From an uncultured Chloroflexales bacterium (lineage in GTDB: Bacteria; Chloroflexota; Chloroflexia; Chloroflexales; Chloroflexaceae): a DNA stretch of 64,000 nt. The notes under the pieces were generated by a model. That model had not been told where the DNA came from. It worked only from the letters and a program-made list of their open reading frames with translations, and made no database searches. This document shows, piece after piece, positions 8,601-17,210 of the stretch. Numbering within the stretch: position 1 is the stretch's first letter; each line of letters opens with the position of its first letter. Location of the stretch: the NCBI GenBank assembly GCA_937918935.1, contig CAKZSI010000008.1, positions 124,001-188,000 of the forward strand. Direction: 5' to 3'. The position numbers and the translations under genes are program-made.

Positions 8601-9284
8601 CTAATCCGCGCGCAGGTGCAACCCCAGACGGGTAAGCAGGGCGGTGGCGAGGGGCAGCGCGGCGGCGGGGATGAGCCAGCCATCACGAGTATGGGTGGCA
8701 AAGCGCCCGAACAGGCGCCGGTGTTCCGGCGGCAAGGGCACATCGGGTAGCAGCCATCCTGCCCCGGTGCGGTTGGCGATAAGCGACGCGCCGCCCTCGC
8801 GCTCGATAAGAGCGTATCCCAGGCGCAGGGCGGTGGTCTCGTCGAGAGGTGTGAGCATGCCGTGGCCGGCGCGGTAGTAATCGGCGGGGCCACGACCCTT
8901 GCGGCGACGGATGATCCACCCCTCGCGCAAACCCACACGGTCAGGGGCAGGGTTGGGGGCGGGATGCCATCCGGGCGGATCGGCGGCGAAATAGCTTATC
9001 CGTTCGCCGGGCGCGAGCTGGCGTGTGAAGGGTTCGCCCGGTGGTGGGGCGACAGGCAACTGCGGCAGCGCAGCGATCTGGTCGGTCAGGGTCAGCACGC
9101 CGAAGCCGCGATCGCGCAGGCGCGCGATAAGCCCCTCGCGGCGCCAGGTGGTCAGGCGGAAGCGGTCGCCTTCACGCAGCCCCTCGCCGCGCAACACCGA
9201 CCCGGCGGCGGGGTTGTGCACGACGAAGAGATCGGGGCGCACTTCTTCGAGATCGGCGGGGGCGCCAGGACGCCGTTTTGACAT
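8601..9284 (-). CDS. Uncharacterised protein in the ruvC operon
   Basis: A 227-residue basic, proline-rich soluble protein that I do not recognise. There is no signal peptide, membrane segment or known catalytic motif. The N-terminal region includes LFVVHNPAAGSVLRGEGL; a middle region has GWIIRRRKGRGPADYY; a C-terminal region GWLLPDVPLPPEHRRLFGRF is echoed by DGWLIPAAALPLATALL, suggesting a small internal duplication. Its start lies 6 bp after the ruvC stop, so it is almost certainly cotranscribed with ruvC and yebC. The link to recombination is positional only. Confidence 0.7.
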   Translation of the reverse strand: MSKRRPGAPADLEEVRPDLFVVHNPAAGSVLRGEGLREGDRFRLTTWRREGLIARLRDRGFGVLTLTDQIAALPQLPVAPPPGEPFTRQLAPGERISYFAADPPGWHPAPNPAPDRVGLREGWIIRRRKGRGPADYYRAGHGMLTPLDETTALRLGYALIEREGGASLIANRTGAGWLLPDVPLPPEHRRLFGRFATHTRDGWLIPAAALPLATALLTRLGLHLRAD

Positions 9285-9290
9285 AGGGGG

Positions 9291-9782
9291 TTACTGCTGG
9301 AGGTGCTGCAGGGTCGGGGCGGTGTAAGCGTGGCAGATGGCCACGGCGAGGGCGTCGGCGGCATCATCGGGCCGTGGAACGGCCTCAAGGCCAAGGGTCA
9401 GGCGGACCATCTCCTGCATCTGTTTCTTGTCGGCGCCGCCGTAGCCCGCCACGGCCTGTTTGACCGCCAGGGGTTTGTACTCGTGGATGCTGAGGCCGGC
9501 CTGCGCCAGGGCCAGCAGGGCTACACCGCGGGCCTGCCCCACGGACAGGGCCGTATTCACATTTTTGCCAAAGAACAGTTCCTCGATCGCCGCGGAGTCA
9601 GGCCCATAGCGGGCAATCAGGTCGCGCAGGCCGTCGTAGAGGAGCCGTAGCCGTTGCGGTTGCGGCATACCGGCGGGGGTAGTCAACGCACCACTACCAA
9701 TCAGGGCAAGGCGGCCATCGCCGGCCTCCACAATGCCCCAACCCATGATCGCGGTGCCGGGATCAATGCCCAGCGTACGCAT
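9291..9782 (-). CDS. ruvC: Holliday junction endonuclease RuvC
   Basis: Resolves four-way recombination junctions in the cytoplasm by symmetrical cleavage after RuvAB branch migration; needs divalent metal. At 163 residues it is full length. The four acidic catalytic residues are visible: Asp7 in LGIDPGT, Glu67 in AAIEELFF, and Asp140 and Asp143 in [30 protein letters not shown] is the conserved basic DNA-binding region. It lies 78 bp downstream of yebC on the same strand, a gene order common in bacteria, and is followed after 6 bp by an uncharacterised gene. ruvA and ruvB are not in the window. Confidence 0.97.
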   Translation of the reverse strand: MRTLGIDPGTAIMGWGIVEAGDGRLALIGSGALTTPAGMPQPQRLRLLYDGLRDLIARYGPDSAAIEELFFGKNVNTALSVGQARGVALLALAQAGLSIHEYKPLAVKQAVAGYGGADKKQMQEMVRLTLGLEAVPRPDDAADALAVAICHAYTAPTLQHLQQ

Positions 9783-9860
9783 AGTTGCCCTCGCATCGGT
9801 CGCCTGTACGGCCCGGCCGCGCGCAACCGGGTAGGACGAGGTTCACATCTGGAACAGGGA

Positions 9861-10616
9861 CTACTCGAACCTGGCGGCCATAGCGTCGGTGATCAGCAGG
9901 TTGGAGTAGACCTTTTGCACGTCATCAAGGTCCTCCAGTTTCTCCATGAGACGCATGGCAGCGAGGGCGTCCTTCTCATCAGGCTCAATCTGGGCTTTGG
10001 GGCGCATCGTCTTCTCGGCGCCGATAACGGGAATGCCCTGGTCGAGCAGGGCCTGGCGCACAGCGTTGAGCCGGGTCCACTCGCAGTAGATCTCGAGCAC
10101 GTTGCCCTCGAGCTCGACATCATCGGCGCCGGCGTCAATGGCCGCCAGTTGCACCTCATCGGGGTCCATCCGCGTGCCGGCGAGATCCACAGTGATCAGG
10201 CCCTTAAGTTCAAACATCCAACTCACCGACCCCGGTTCGCCGGGACTGCCGCCGGCCTTGTTGAGGGTAGCGCGGATATCGGAGTTAGTGCGGTTACGGT
10301 TATCGGTGGCGGTCTCAATGAGCAGGGCGATGCCGCCAGGCGCGTAGCCTTCATAGTACACCTCTTCGAGAGCGGCCTCATTGCCCTTGCCCAGACCGCG
10401 ATCGATCGCTCGCTGGATGCTGTCACCCGGCATATTGTTCGACTTCGCCTTATCCACCGCCAGGCGGAGCCGGAAGTTCATATCGGGATCGCCGCTGCCG
10501 CCCTCCTTGACCGCGAGGGTGATATCACGGGCGAGCCTGGTGAACAACTGCCCGCGGCGCTGGTCGGCAACACCCTTGGAACGCCTGATAGTGTGCCATT
10601 TGGAATGGCCGGACAT
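9861..10616 (-). CDS. yebC: YebC/PmpR family regulator
   Basis: A 251-residue full-length member of the YebC/PmpR family. Members have been described as DNA-binding transcriptional regulators, and more recently one or more as translation factors easing stalls; which applies here is unknown. The N-terminal signature [15 protein letters not shown] and the central [12 protein letters not shown] segment are diagnostic. AGGAGG lies 4 nt before the ATG, and an extended -10 promoter lies upstream. It heads the yebC-ruvC-hypothetical operon. Confidence 0.96.
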   Translation of the reverse strand: MSGHSKWHTIRRSKGVADQRRGQLFTRLARDITLAVKEGGSGDPDMNFRLRLAVDKAKSNNMPGDSIQRAIDRGLGKGNEAALEEVYYEGYAPGGIALLIETATDNRNRTNSDIRATLNKAGGSPGEPGSVSWMFELKGLITVDLAGTRMDPDEVQLAAIDAGADDVELEGNVLEIYCEWTRLNAVRQALLDQGIPVIGAEKTMRPKAQIEPDEKDALAAMRLMEKLEDLDDVQKVYSNLLITDAMAARFE

Positions 10617-10648
10617 ACTTCCTCCTGCGTTCGATTCTATCTCCGGAT

Positions 10649-10657
10649 ATTATAGCA
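10649..10657 (-). promoter_or_regulatory. Extended -10 promoter of the yebC-ruvC operon
   Basis: On the minus strand the sequence reads TGC-TATAAT (complement of 10649-10657), identical to the element before the methyltransferase gene. Predicted start near 10642, giving a leader of about 26 nt. Confidence 0.65.
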
Positions 10658-10804
10658 TAGACGCCCGTGGGGCTACGGCGCACAGCACGAGGGTCAACAC
10701 GGGAAATCGCCTTTCCCCGCGCCTCTGCCCGCCTGGTCAGGCTGCGGCGGCCTCAACCCTGCCCGGAGAGGGATGGGGACCTGGAGTTTGCCATCCCCCT
10801 GTCC

Positions 10805-10837
10805 CTGGGAGGGACCGGGAGGGCTGCTTCCTCCCAG
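10805..10837. repeat. Family-1 palindrome in the yebC / MBL-CNB divergent region
   Basis: CTGGGAGG (10805-10812) pairs with CCTCCCAG (10830-10837). It is followed by a run of A residues on the plus strand. The 379-bp gap also holds two -10 elements for the flanking divergent genes and nothing else that I can identify. Confidence 0.6.
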
Positions 10838-10911
10838 GAAAAAAAACCTCTTTCATCCCCGTGGAGCATGAGTCAATGCCGTATGCAAACAGCGGGCCAG
10901 GAGGCGTTTAC

Positions 10912-10917
10912 TATAAT
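10912..10917 (+). promoter_or_regulatory. TATAAT -10 upstream of the MBL-CNB gene
   Basis: A perfect -10 hexamer 79 nt before the chosen start codon. No clear -35 is seen at the standard distance. Confidence 0.4.
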
Positions 10918-10995
10918 ACCCTCTAGAACAGGGACGCGCCGGCAGGTATACTCGCCGGTGTTGGAAACCTTGCGCCTGTGAAAGGACGCCCGTCG

Positions 10996-13203
10996 ATGCC
11001 CATCGCGAACTCGCAGCCCGGCGTCTCAGAGCGGATACGCAGGTTGCCCAACTCGATCACCGTAGTTACCACTTCGGCTGGTGACGTGCTGGTCAATTGC
11101 CCGCCTGAGACGCTCAAGTACCTCCTCGCGAACCAGATCAACCCCCCAGGAACGATCCTGATCCCTCCCGATATTCCGCCTGGAAGCGAGTTAGGCTCCG
11201 GCGGTTTTGTGCGGCGGGGCATCAACTATGCCAGTGTTGAGTTTTTAATCTACTCCAACTACTTTGTCAACGGGCGCAAGGTACGTTTGATCACGGTGAC
11301 CGAGACGCAGGCGCGCCGCTTGCGAAGCTTGCTGGAGGAGACAATCAACGGCCCGAGCGATCCAGCGACGTATGGCGCCCAGGACTGGCTGAAGGCCGAG
11401 TGTGCAGCGGTAGCCTATTATCCACCGTTGGGGCGCGCCCCCAAACTCGACGATATGGCCGAGATTGTGAGCCTGGAGGCCGGTGGCGGGACGCTGGGCA
11501 CGACGAGCATCAGCCTGGAGGGCGAGGTGTTTGTCTTTCGTGAAGGGACGGTAGAGCTTGCGCGCGTGACCACGCGCATCAATGAGGTGGCTCTGCCGCT
11601 GACCCTGGCTCCGCCCCGACCTGTGCAACGCCAGGAGGTGACGCTGCAGTTCATCGGCAGCAGCGATGGTTTCGATCCTGATGGCATTACAACCTGTTTC
11701 CTGGCCTACCTCGGTTCTACTGTAGAGACGCAGGCTACACTCTTCGACGCGGCCGCCTACGTCTATGTGCGTTTGAGCCATCTGGGCCTTTCCACGAGCC
11801 ATATTGCGGAGGTGGTGCTGTCACACCTGCACGAGGATCATCTGGCCGGACTGCCCGAGCTGATCCTGATGGGCAGCCACCGGGTGCGGCTGCTGACGTC
11901 GGATCGGATCTATCAGGGCCTGCTGCGGGTACTGAGCGCCATGCTTGACCTGTCGATCCCCGATGTGGCGGCACTCTTCGATTATGTGCCGTTGAACCCG
12001 GGCGTGCCACTGGAACTAGAGGACCGGCGCTTTGAAGCGATCTACGCCGTCCACTCAGTGCCGACCCTGGCCGTGCGGGTGAATGGCGTGTGTTATTCGG
12101 GCGATATGCGCTACGACGAGGAGTGGTTCGACGAACTGGTCGCCCGTGGGGTGCTATCCGAACAACGGCGTCAGGAATTGGTGCGCTTCGCCGAAGGCGC
12201 GAGCATCCTGGTGCAGGATGTGGGGGGCGGCACGACCCACAGTACGCTCTCGCCACGTCTGCTGCAGGCGTTATCGGCCAAGAGCCAGCGGTTGGTGCTG
12301 GCGCATACCCGTACCCACGCCTTGCCCGAGACCAGTTCTGAGATGGCCGAACGTATCGAGTTTGCCGCCAGCGGTTCGGTGGTGGGTCTGGGCGCACCTC
12401 TACCCGACGATGGGCACATCGAACTGGTCGAGACGATCGCGGCCTGTCCGCTCTTCGCGCGCCTTTCGACCCACGAGCGGCTCAGCCTGGCCCGGCAGCT
12501 TGAGGTCGTGAACGTTCCTGATGGAGGGACGATCTTTTGCAAGGGCGACCCGGCGGACGGTTGCGCTTACATTGTCCATTCGGGTGTCGTGAGCATCAGC
12601 ATCGGTGAAGCGCCAGTGCGGGTGCTGGGGCGTGGCAGCAGTATTGGCGAGCGGGGCGCGCTTCTGGGTGGCTCGCGTACCAGCACCGTGGTGGCCCAGG
12701 GGCAGGTAAGCCTGCTGAGACTGCGGGCCGAGGTTTTCTGGCCAGCGGCGGAGCGTCTGGGGCTGGCCACGGCCTGCGCCCGCGCCGACTGGCTTGCCGA
12801 GACGCCGGTGCTGGGCGAATTGCCATGGGCCAGTCTCCTTGACCTGGCGCTTGATTTTGAGCCCCGCTCGCTGAGCGCCGGGGAGCGTTTGTTTACCAGC
12901 GGCGAGCCGGGCTACGAAGGCTATTTGCTCGTCGAGGGCGCCATCCAGTTTTCGGCTGCCGATGGCCTGGTGGTTGACGAACTCTATCAGCCTGGAAGGC
13001 TCTTTGGCTACCAGGCCGCACTTTACGGCGCATGCCACAGCCTGACCGCCCGCGCGGCAGCACCCACCATCGTCTGGGCGCTGCCGGCGCCGGCCCTCGA
13101 GCGTTTGAACCTCCTGTACCCCCAGTTGCTTATGCACCTGCGCGCGCTCGGTGGTCCGTCCGACCCGCCAGGCGCTAGTAACGCGAGCGGTTCGCTCCAG
13201 TAG
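10996..13203 (+). CDS. Metallo-beta-lactamase fold protein fused to two cyclic-nucleotide-binding domains
   Basis: A 735-residue soluble multidomain protein. AAAGGA 9 nt upstream favours the ATG at 10996 over a GTG at 10978. Residues to about 210 are unassigned. The MBL hydrolase domain spans about 210-460. Its metal motif is HLHEDH (His277, His279, Asp281, His282), then SGDMRYDEEW and LAHTRTHA with a further His, an arrangement like RNase Z/phosphodiesterase-type MBL enzymes. The first cNMP-binding domain (about 485-585) has a phosphate cassette close to consensus, IGERGALLGGSRTST, keeping Glu and Arg. The second (about 608-705) has LFGYQAALYGACHS instead and has lost both. A ligand-gated hydrolase is plausible: one active sensor, one degenerate. 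The substrate is unknown. Confidence 0.85.
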   Translation: MPIANSQPGVSERIRRLPNSITVVTTSAGDVLVNCPPETLKYLLANQINPPGTILIPPDIPPGSELGSGGFVRRGINYASVEFLIYSNYFVNGRKVRLITVTETQARRLRSLLEETINGPSDPATYGAQDWLKAECAAVAYYPPLGRAPKLDDMAEIVSLEAGGGTLGTTSISLEGEVFVFREGTVELARVTTRINEVALPLTLAPPRPVQRQEVTLQFIGSSDGFDPDGITTCFLAYLGSTVETQATLFDAAAYVYVRLSHLGLSTSHIAEVVLSHLHEDHLAGLPELILMGSHRVRLLTSDRIYQGLLRVLSAMLDLSIPDVAALFDYVPLNPGVPLELEDRRFEAIYAVHSVPTLAVRVNGVCYSGDMRYDEEWFDELVARGVLSEQRRQELVRFAEGASILVQDVGGGTTHSTLSPRLLQALSAKSQRLVLAHTRTHALPETSSEMAERIEFAASGSVVGLGAPLPDDGHIELVETIAACPLFARLSTHERLSLARQLEVVNVPDGGTIFCKGDPADGCAYIVHSGVVSISIGEAPVRVLGRGSSIGERGALLGGSRTSTVVAQGQVSLLRLRAEVFWPAAERLGLATACARADWLAETPVLGELPWASLLDLALDFEPRSLSAGERLFTSGEPGYEGYLLVEGAIQFSAADGLVVDELYQPGRLFGYQAALYGACHSLTARAAAPTIVWALPAPALERLNLLYPQLLMHLRALGGPSDPPGASNASGSLQ

Positions 13204-13208
13204 GCGCT

Positions 13209-13275
13209 CCTTTGCGCCCGCGGCGGCAGACGTATCGTGGCTTCACCATGGCGCGCGCCCGCCGCGGGCGAAAGG
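13209..13275. terminator. Bidirectional hairpin between convergent genes
   Basis: Arms 13209-13226 and 13259-13275 pair over 17 bp with a single bulged G (core GCCCGCGGCGG). It lies between two convergent genes, which fits a shared terminator lacking a T tract. Confidence 0.6.
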
Positions 13276-13341
13276 GGGAGAGCAGGGAGCCTCCACCGTC
13301 CCGCGCCCCTCCAGGACGGTAACGTAGATGAGCACTCTGTC

Positions 13342-14643
13342 TCAGCGCGCGGCTTTGAAGACGTACACGTGCACCGCCATCGGGTCCAGCGATCCCTGCA
13401 AGCGGCCAGCATTGAAGGTCATCCCTTCGGGACGCCGGTCAAAGACGGGCTTCGCCGGACCTGACACCGGCACGGCCAGGTTGACCGTCACTGCAGACGC
13501 CCGATCGGTAGCATTGACGACCATCACATACACCTCGTCGCCATAGCGCCACTGGGCCGCCAGCAGATCAGGCTTACTGGTTGGCAACGGTGTGTAGACG
13601 CCATCGAGCAACACAGGCGCCAGCCGCCGCACTTCGGGCGCCAGATCGCGCAGCGCCTGCAACACTGCGGGATGCTCCTCCAGCCGCCAGTAGCCGTCAT
13701 TGTAGGTGTAGTAAATGATGCCGCGCACGTTGTTGACGAGAGCCTGGTAGGTCATGTTGCGGATCTCGACCGCCGTCGGCTCGCGCTGCTCCGGCCAGGC
13801 AAAGGCCTGGAGATTGGCGATAACCGGGCGGTTGAAGGGTCGGGCGGCGGCAATTGCGGTTGCAAGGGCGTAGTTCACATGCCCGATACGGGCATATTCC
13901 CAGTAGGTTTTGCCGATCGGGTATGACTGCATCGCGACCGTATCGGCGCTCTGCATGAACAGATTGATACGCTGCGGAACGAAACCGCTAATGTAAGTCG
14001 GATGCTGACGGTCAACGGTTTTGACCAGCCGGTTGATCCGGGTCACCAGCTCCGGGGTGTAGTACTCGCCATCGTCCACATCATCGGCGATAGCGTAGGC
14101 CAGCAGCGCGGGGCCGTCCTTGACGTGCCGAATGGCGCGCACAATTCCGGCGTCGTCAAGTTCATAGGGGTAGATCTCGGCGATCAGGCGCATCCCCAGG
14201 GCCGCCGCATCGGCCTGGAGTTCGGGGTAGTTCATGCGGATGGGGGCATGCAGGGTATTGAAGCCGCTGGCGGCAATCGAGCGCAGTGTTTCTGGACGAA
14301 ACTCTTCAGTATTGTACTGCGGGTACAAGGCGAAGCCATAGGGAAAAAACGGTTGCCCATCCACCAGCAGGGCGCCATCGGCGCGAACCCGCACCCCTTG
14401 CTCACTCAACACGTCCGATCCGGCCAGAACGGTCGCCAGCGGGGCGGTTGGTGTCACTACCGGTCGCTCGGTTGGGCGTGCAGGTGTTGTGGTAGCCGTA
14501 GGGACAGGGGTTGGCGTTGGTGCAATGCCAGCAACCGTCGGGCTGGAAGCAGCCGTTCCACAGGCCAGCAACATGAGGCAGCCGAGCAACAGCACGGCGC
14601 TTCGGCGCACCAGCCATGCGAATATGGAGCAAGTATGTTGCAT
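13342..14643 (-). CDS. TIM-barrel glycoside hydrolase-like lipoprotein
   Basis: About 433 residues from the ATG at 14643. A hydrophobic N-terminus ends in the lipobox LLACG, followed by a Thr/Pro-rich spacer, so the protein should be lipid-anchored outside the cell. The body begins LVDGQPFFPYGFALYPQYN, typical of the first strand of beta-galactosidase/GH-A-like barrels. Later segments PVIANLQAFAWPEQ and GIIYYTYNDGYWRLEEHP also fit a barrel. The last ~100 residues look like a beta-sandwich (VYVMVVNATDRASAVTVNL). A canonical Asn-Glu acid/base pair is not obvious, so activity is uncertain. It is the last gene of the long polysaccharide gene run and could trim or process the product. Confidence 0.7.
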   Translation of the reverse strand: MQHTCSIFAWLVRRSAVLLLGCLMLLACGTAASSPTVAGIAPTPTPVPTATTTPARPTERPVVTPTAPLATVLAGSDVLSEQGVRVRADGALLVDGQPFFPYGFALYPQYNTEEFRPETLRSIAASGFNTLHAPIRMNYPELQADAAALGMRLIAEIYPYELDDAGIVRAIRHVKDGPALLAYAIADDVDDGEYYTPELVTRINRLVKTVDRQHPTYISGFVPQRINLFMQSADTVAMQSYPIGKTYWEYARIGHVNYALATAIAAARPFNRPVIANLQAFAWPEQREPTAVEIRNMTYQALVNNVRGIIYYTYNDGYWRLEEHPAVLQALRDLAPEVRRLAPVLLDGVYTPLPTSKPDLLAAQWRYGDEVYVMVVNATDRASAVTVNLAVPVSGPAKPVFDRRPEGMTFNAGRLQGSLDPMAVHVYVFKAAR

Positions 14644-14667
14644 CGTACCACAAGTTCTTGACTGGGA

Positions 14668-14700
14668 AGGTCTGGGAGAGCAAAGCCCTCCCGGAAACCT
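14668..14700. repeat. Family-1 palindrome, imperfect
   Basis: AGGTCTGGGAGAGC pairs with GCCCTCCCGGAAACCT around a short loop. It lies between the aminotransferase and the barrel lipoprotein gene. Confidence 0.6.
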
Positions 14701-14701
14701 T

Positions 14702-15895
14702 TCAACTCGCGAGACAACGCCGCAGTTGCGCGCAGACGTAATCAACCTGATCCTCGCCCATCACACCGGAGAACGGCAAGGCGAGCGACACATCACCAAG
14801 GCGCTCCGTCACCGGCAAATCGCCGCGCCGGTAACCAAAGCGGCTCTGATAGAACGGCTGCAAGTGGATGGGCGTGAAGTAGGGCCGGCTGGGCACGCCA
14901 ACTTCCGCCAACTGGCGCATAACCTGGTCGCGTTTGGCGGGCGCCTTGATACGCACCACATAGACGAACCAGCTCATAGCAGTCGTGTTCGGGGCAATAA
15001 ACGGGCGCTCGAGCAGTTCCAGGCCGGCCAGGCGCTCATTGTACCAGCGGGCCACCTGGGCGCGCTTCGCCAGCAATTCGTTGAGGCGCTGCACCTGCAC
15101 CAGCCCGAGCGCGGCGCTCAGTTCATCCATACGGTAGTTGTAGCCCAGACGGGTGTGGTTAAGCCAGGCGTCAAAAACATCGCGGCCCTGATTGCGCAGG
15201 CTGCGAAAGAGGTCGTCCCACTCGGCGCGGTTGGTGACGATCATACCGCCTTCGCCGGTCGTCATTTGCTTGTTCGGATAAAAGGCGAAGACAGCCGCAT
15301 CGCCGATGGCCCCTGCGGCGCGTCCCTTGTAGGTCGAACCAATCGCCTCACAGGCGTCTTCGATCACCGCCAGGCCGTGATCGCGGGCCACCGCCAGGAT
15401 AGGGTCCATATCCGCCGGCTGCCCAAACGCATGGACCGGCAGGAGCGCCTTCAGCCGCCCCTGCGGTTGCGCATGGTCGCGCAGCGCCGGGGGCAGCCAG
15501 CGCCTGGCGGCTGCCCCTCCTCGCGCCAGGTCCGCGGCGGCTTCAGCAACCAGGTTCGGATCGATATTGCCGGTTGCCGGATCAACGTCCACAAACACCG
15601 GCACTCCACGCTCGTACAGAATGCAGTTTGCCGAAGCAATGAACGAAAACGAGGGCGTAAGCACCAGGTCCCCGTCACCGATGCCCGCGGCGATCACACA
15701 GAGGTGCAGACCGCTGGTTCCCGAGTTTACGCCTACCCCGTGCGCGACACCCACGTAAGTAGCCAGGGCCTGCTCAAACGCCTTGATCTGCGGTCCAATG
15801 CTGAGGATCGGTGTATGTAACACCCGGGTTACGGCGGCAATTTCGGCATCGGTCAGATCAGGTGAGGACATCGGTATGGACACGGTTGTGGTCAT
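14702..15895 (-). CDS. DegT/DnrJ/EryC1/StrS family sugar aminotransferase
   Basis: A 397-residue PLP-dependent fold-type I enzyme that converts a keto sugar nucleotide to an amino sugar, normally with glutamate as donor. The PLP-binding lysine is in FYPNKQMTTGEGG. GVNSGTSGLHLC (phosphate-binding turn) and LPVHAFGQPADMD with the cofactor-stacking region (VIEDACEAIGSTYKG) are typical. The ATG at 15895 has GGAG 7 nt upstream; an internal Met at 15871 is an alternative. It can act after a 4,6-dehydratase such as the one at 2429. In the polysaccharide locus it provides the amine that the acyl module and N-acyltransferases could modify. Position specificity (C3 or C4) is not assignable. Confidence 0.93.
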   Translation of the reverse strand: MTTTVSIPMSSPDLTDAEIAAVTRVLHTPILSIGPQIKAFEQALATYVGVAHGVGVNSGTSGLHLCVIAAGIGDGDLVLTPSFSFIASANCILYERGVPVFVDVDPATGNIDPNLVAEAAADLARGGAAARRWLPPALRDHAQPQGRLKALLPVHAFGQPADMDPILAVARDHGLAVIEDACEAIGSTYKGRAAGAIGDAAVFAFYPNKQMTTGEGGMIVTNRAEWDDLFRSLRNQGRDVFDAWLNHTRLGYNYRMDELSAALGLVQVQRLNELLAKRAQVARWYNERLAGLELLERPFIAPNTTAMSWFVYVVRIKAPAKRDQVMRQLAEVGVPSRPYFTPIHLQPFYQSRFGYRRGDLPVTERLGDVSLALPFSGVMGEDQVDYVCAQLRRCLAS

Positions 15896-15943
15896 TATGC
15901 ACTCCGTGATTGCTTATGTGAACATAGCCGGTTGAGAGGTTAT

Positions 15944-16039
15944 GGGGAACCCCGGGTTTCCCCTGCCCCTGCAAGCGGGTCAGACCGAATCGGCCCCGCT
16001 GGCGGTTGGATACGGCGTGGGGAAACCAGGTTTCCCCAC
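15944..16039. repeat. Two family-2 palindromes (GGGGAAACC-GGTTTCCCC)
   Basis: 15944-15963 carries an 8-bp-armed GGGGAA...TTCCCC palindrome. 16017-16039 is a perfect 11-bp-armed copy (GTGGGGAAACC-A-GGTTTCCCCAC). They sit between fabD and the aminotransferase gene. Confidence 0.8.
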
Positions 16040-16081
16040 ACCCCTGCCTGGCAAGACAACCCTGTAGCGCAACCTGGTACT

Positions 16082-17035
16082 TCATGCCGCCTGCAATGCG
16101 TCAACCAGTTCCGGGAGACTCGCCGGGTTATCACCAAAGTTCATGCGCCCCACGCCTCGGTCAATTGCCCGCATCAGGCCGGTGAGCACCTTCCCTGGCC
16201 CCACTTCCACCACAGTGGTGATCCCCGTTTCGACCAGGCGGCGCATCGAGTCGACCCAGCGCACCTCGCGGGTAAGTTGCTCGCTCAACTCCTGACGTAC
16301 CGCCTCAGCCGAGGTAAGCCAGTCCGCGGATACATTGCCGAGCACCGGGATTGTCGGCGCCGCGATCGGCGTGCCCGCCAGCACCTCAAGAAAGCTCCCC
16401 AGGGCAGGCTGCATGAGTGGCGTATGGGGGGCCACGCTCACCTTCAACGGGGTTGGCGGAAGGGCGCCCGGTTGCTCCTGCACCAGCGCGGCGAACACTT
16501 CCAGGGCCCGACGGTCGCCGGCGACCACTATCTGGCCAGGGCAGTTATCGTTGGCAATAGTGATCACTGCGTCGGCGACCTGCGCTGCCCTGGCGCAGAG
16601 CTGGCTCACTGTGGCGCGTGACTGGCCCAGCACAGCCATCATGCCGCCAGGGACCAGTTCGCCGGCCGCTTTCATGGCCAGGCCGCGGGCCCGCACCAGC
16701 CGCAGCGCGTCGGCAAAATGGAGCGACCCGGCCGCCACCAGGGCGCTGTACAGTCCCAGGCTGTGACCGGCTACCGCCGCCGGGGGTAGTGCCACGGCCT
16801 CTCGCAAGGTTTTCCAGGCGGCAATGCTTGCCACGAAGATGGCTGGCTGGGCATTGGCGGTATCATTCAACTCCAGTTCAGGCCCATTGAAGCACAGCGT
16901 TGATAATGCAACCTCGAGTACCGCATCGGCCTCGGCAAAGACCTCCGCTGCCACAGGCGACGTTGCGACCAGCGCCCTGCCCATCCCTACGAACTGTGAG
17001 CCCTGACCAGGAAAAAGGACCGCATATGCTGTCAT
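16082..17035 (-). CDS. fabD: Malonyl-CoA:ACP transacylase (FabD-like)
   Basis: Loads malonyl units from CoA onto acyl carrier protein. From the ATG at 17035 it has 317 residues, the usual length. LFPGQGSQFVGMG opens the protein; the nucleophile Ser92 is in GHSLG, Arg117 binds the malonyl carboxylate, and the catalytic His204 lies in SVAPHTPLM. All key residues are present, so an active malonyl-specific transferase is expected. The longer frame starting at 17092 adds 19 residues not seen in the family. It belongs to the acyl module of the polysaccharide locus, together with two ACPs, KAS III and a reductase. It could also be the housekeeping copy, since no other fab genes are visible here. Confidence 0.93.
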   Translation of the reverse strand: MTAYAVLFPGQGSQFVGMGRALVATSPVAAEVFAEADAVLEVALSTLCFNGPELELNDTANAQPAIFVASIAAWKTLREAVALPPAAVAGHSLGLYSALVAAGSLHFADALRLVRARGLAMKAAGELVPGGMMAVLGQSRATVSQLCARAAQVADAVITIANDNCPGQIVVAGDRRALEVFAALVQEQPGALPPTPLKVSVAPHTPLMQPALGSFLEVLAGTPIAAPTIPVLGNVSADWLTSAEAVRQELSEQLTREVRWVDSMRRLVETGITTVVEVGPGKVLTGLMRAIDRGVGRMNFGDNPASLPELVDALQAA

Positions 17036-17070
17036 CGTCTCTTTTCGCTCCTTTCGGGTGCCGCTTAACA

Positions 17071-17208
17071 CTACGTTGTCATTGCTGCTCACCGCGAAGG
17101 TTCAGAAAAGCTAAGCCCCTGCGAAAGAAAAGGAAAAGGGTTTCTTTCCAGGGCCTGCGGCCCCCAAATCCCCGCTTACGGCGGCGCTACCGCGAACTGA
17201 CAACGTAG
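17071..17208. mobile_element. MITE-like element, family B copy 1
   Basis: A 138-bp non-coding element bounded by perfect 11-bp inverted repeats CTACGTTGTCA (17071-17081) and TGACAACGTAG (17198-17208). The right half (AAGGGTTTCTTT, CCTGC, CCCCGCTT, GCTAC) matches the copy at 32818-32951 in the same orientation. It fills the gap between the hexapeptide acetyltransferase and fabD genes. No transposase and no clear target duplication. Confidence 0.75.
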
Positions 17209-17210
17209 AT

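Noticed and set aside
9654-10655. 333-codon frame opposite ruvC and yebC
   Set aside because: Fully antisense to two well-conserved genes.
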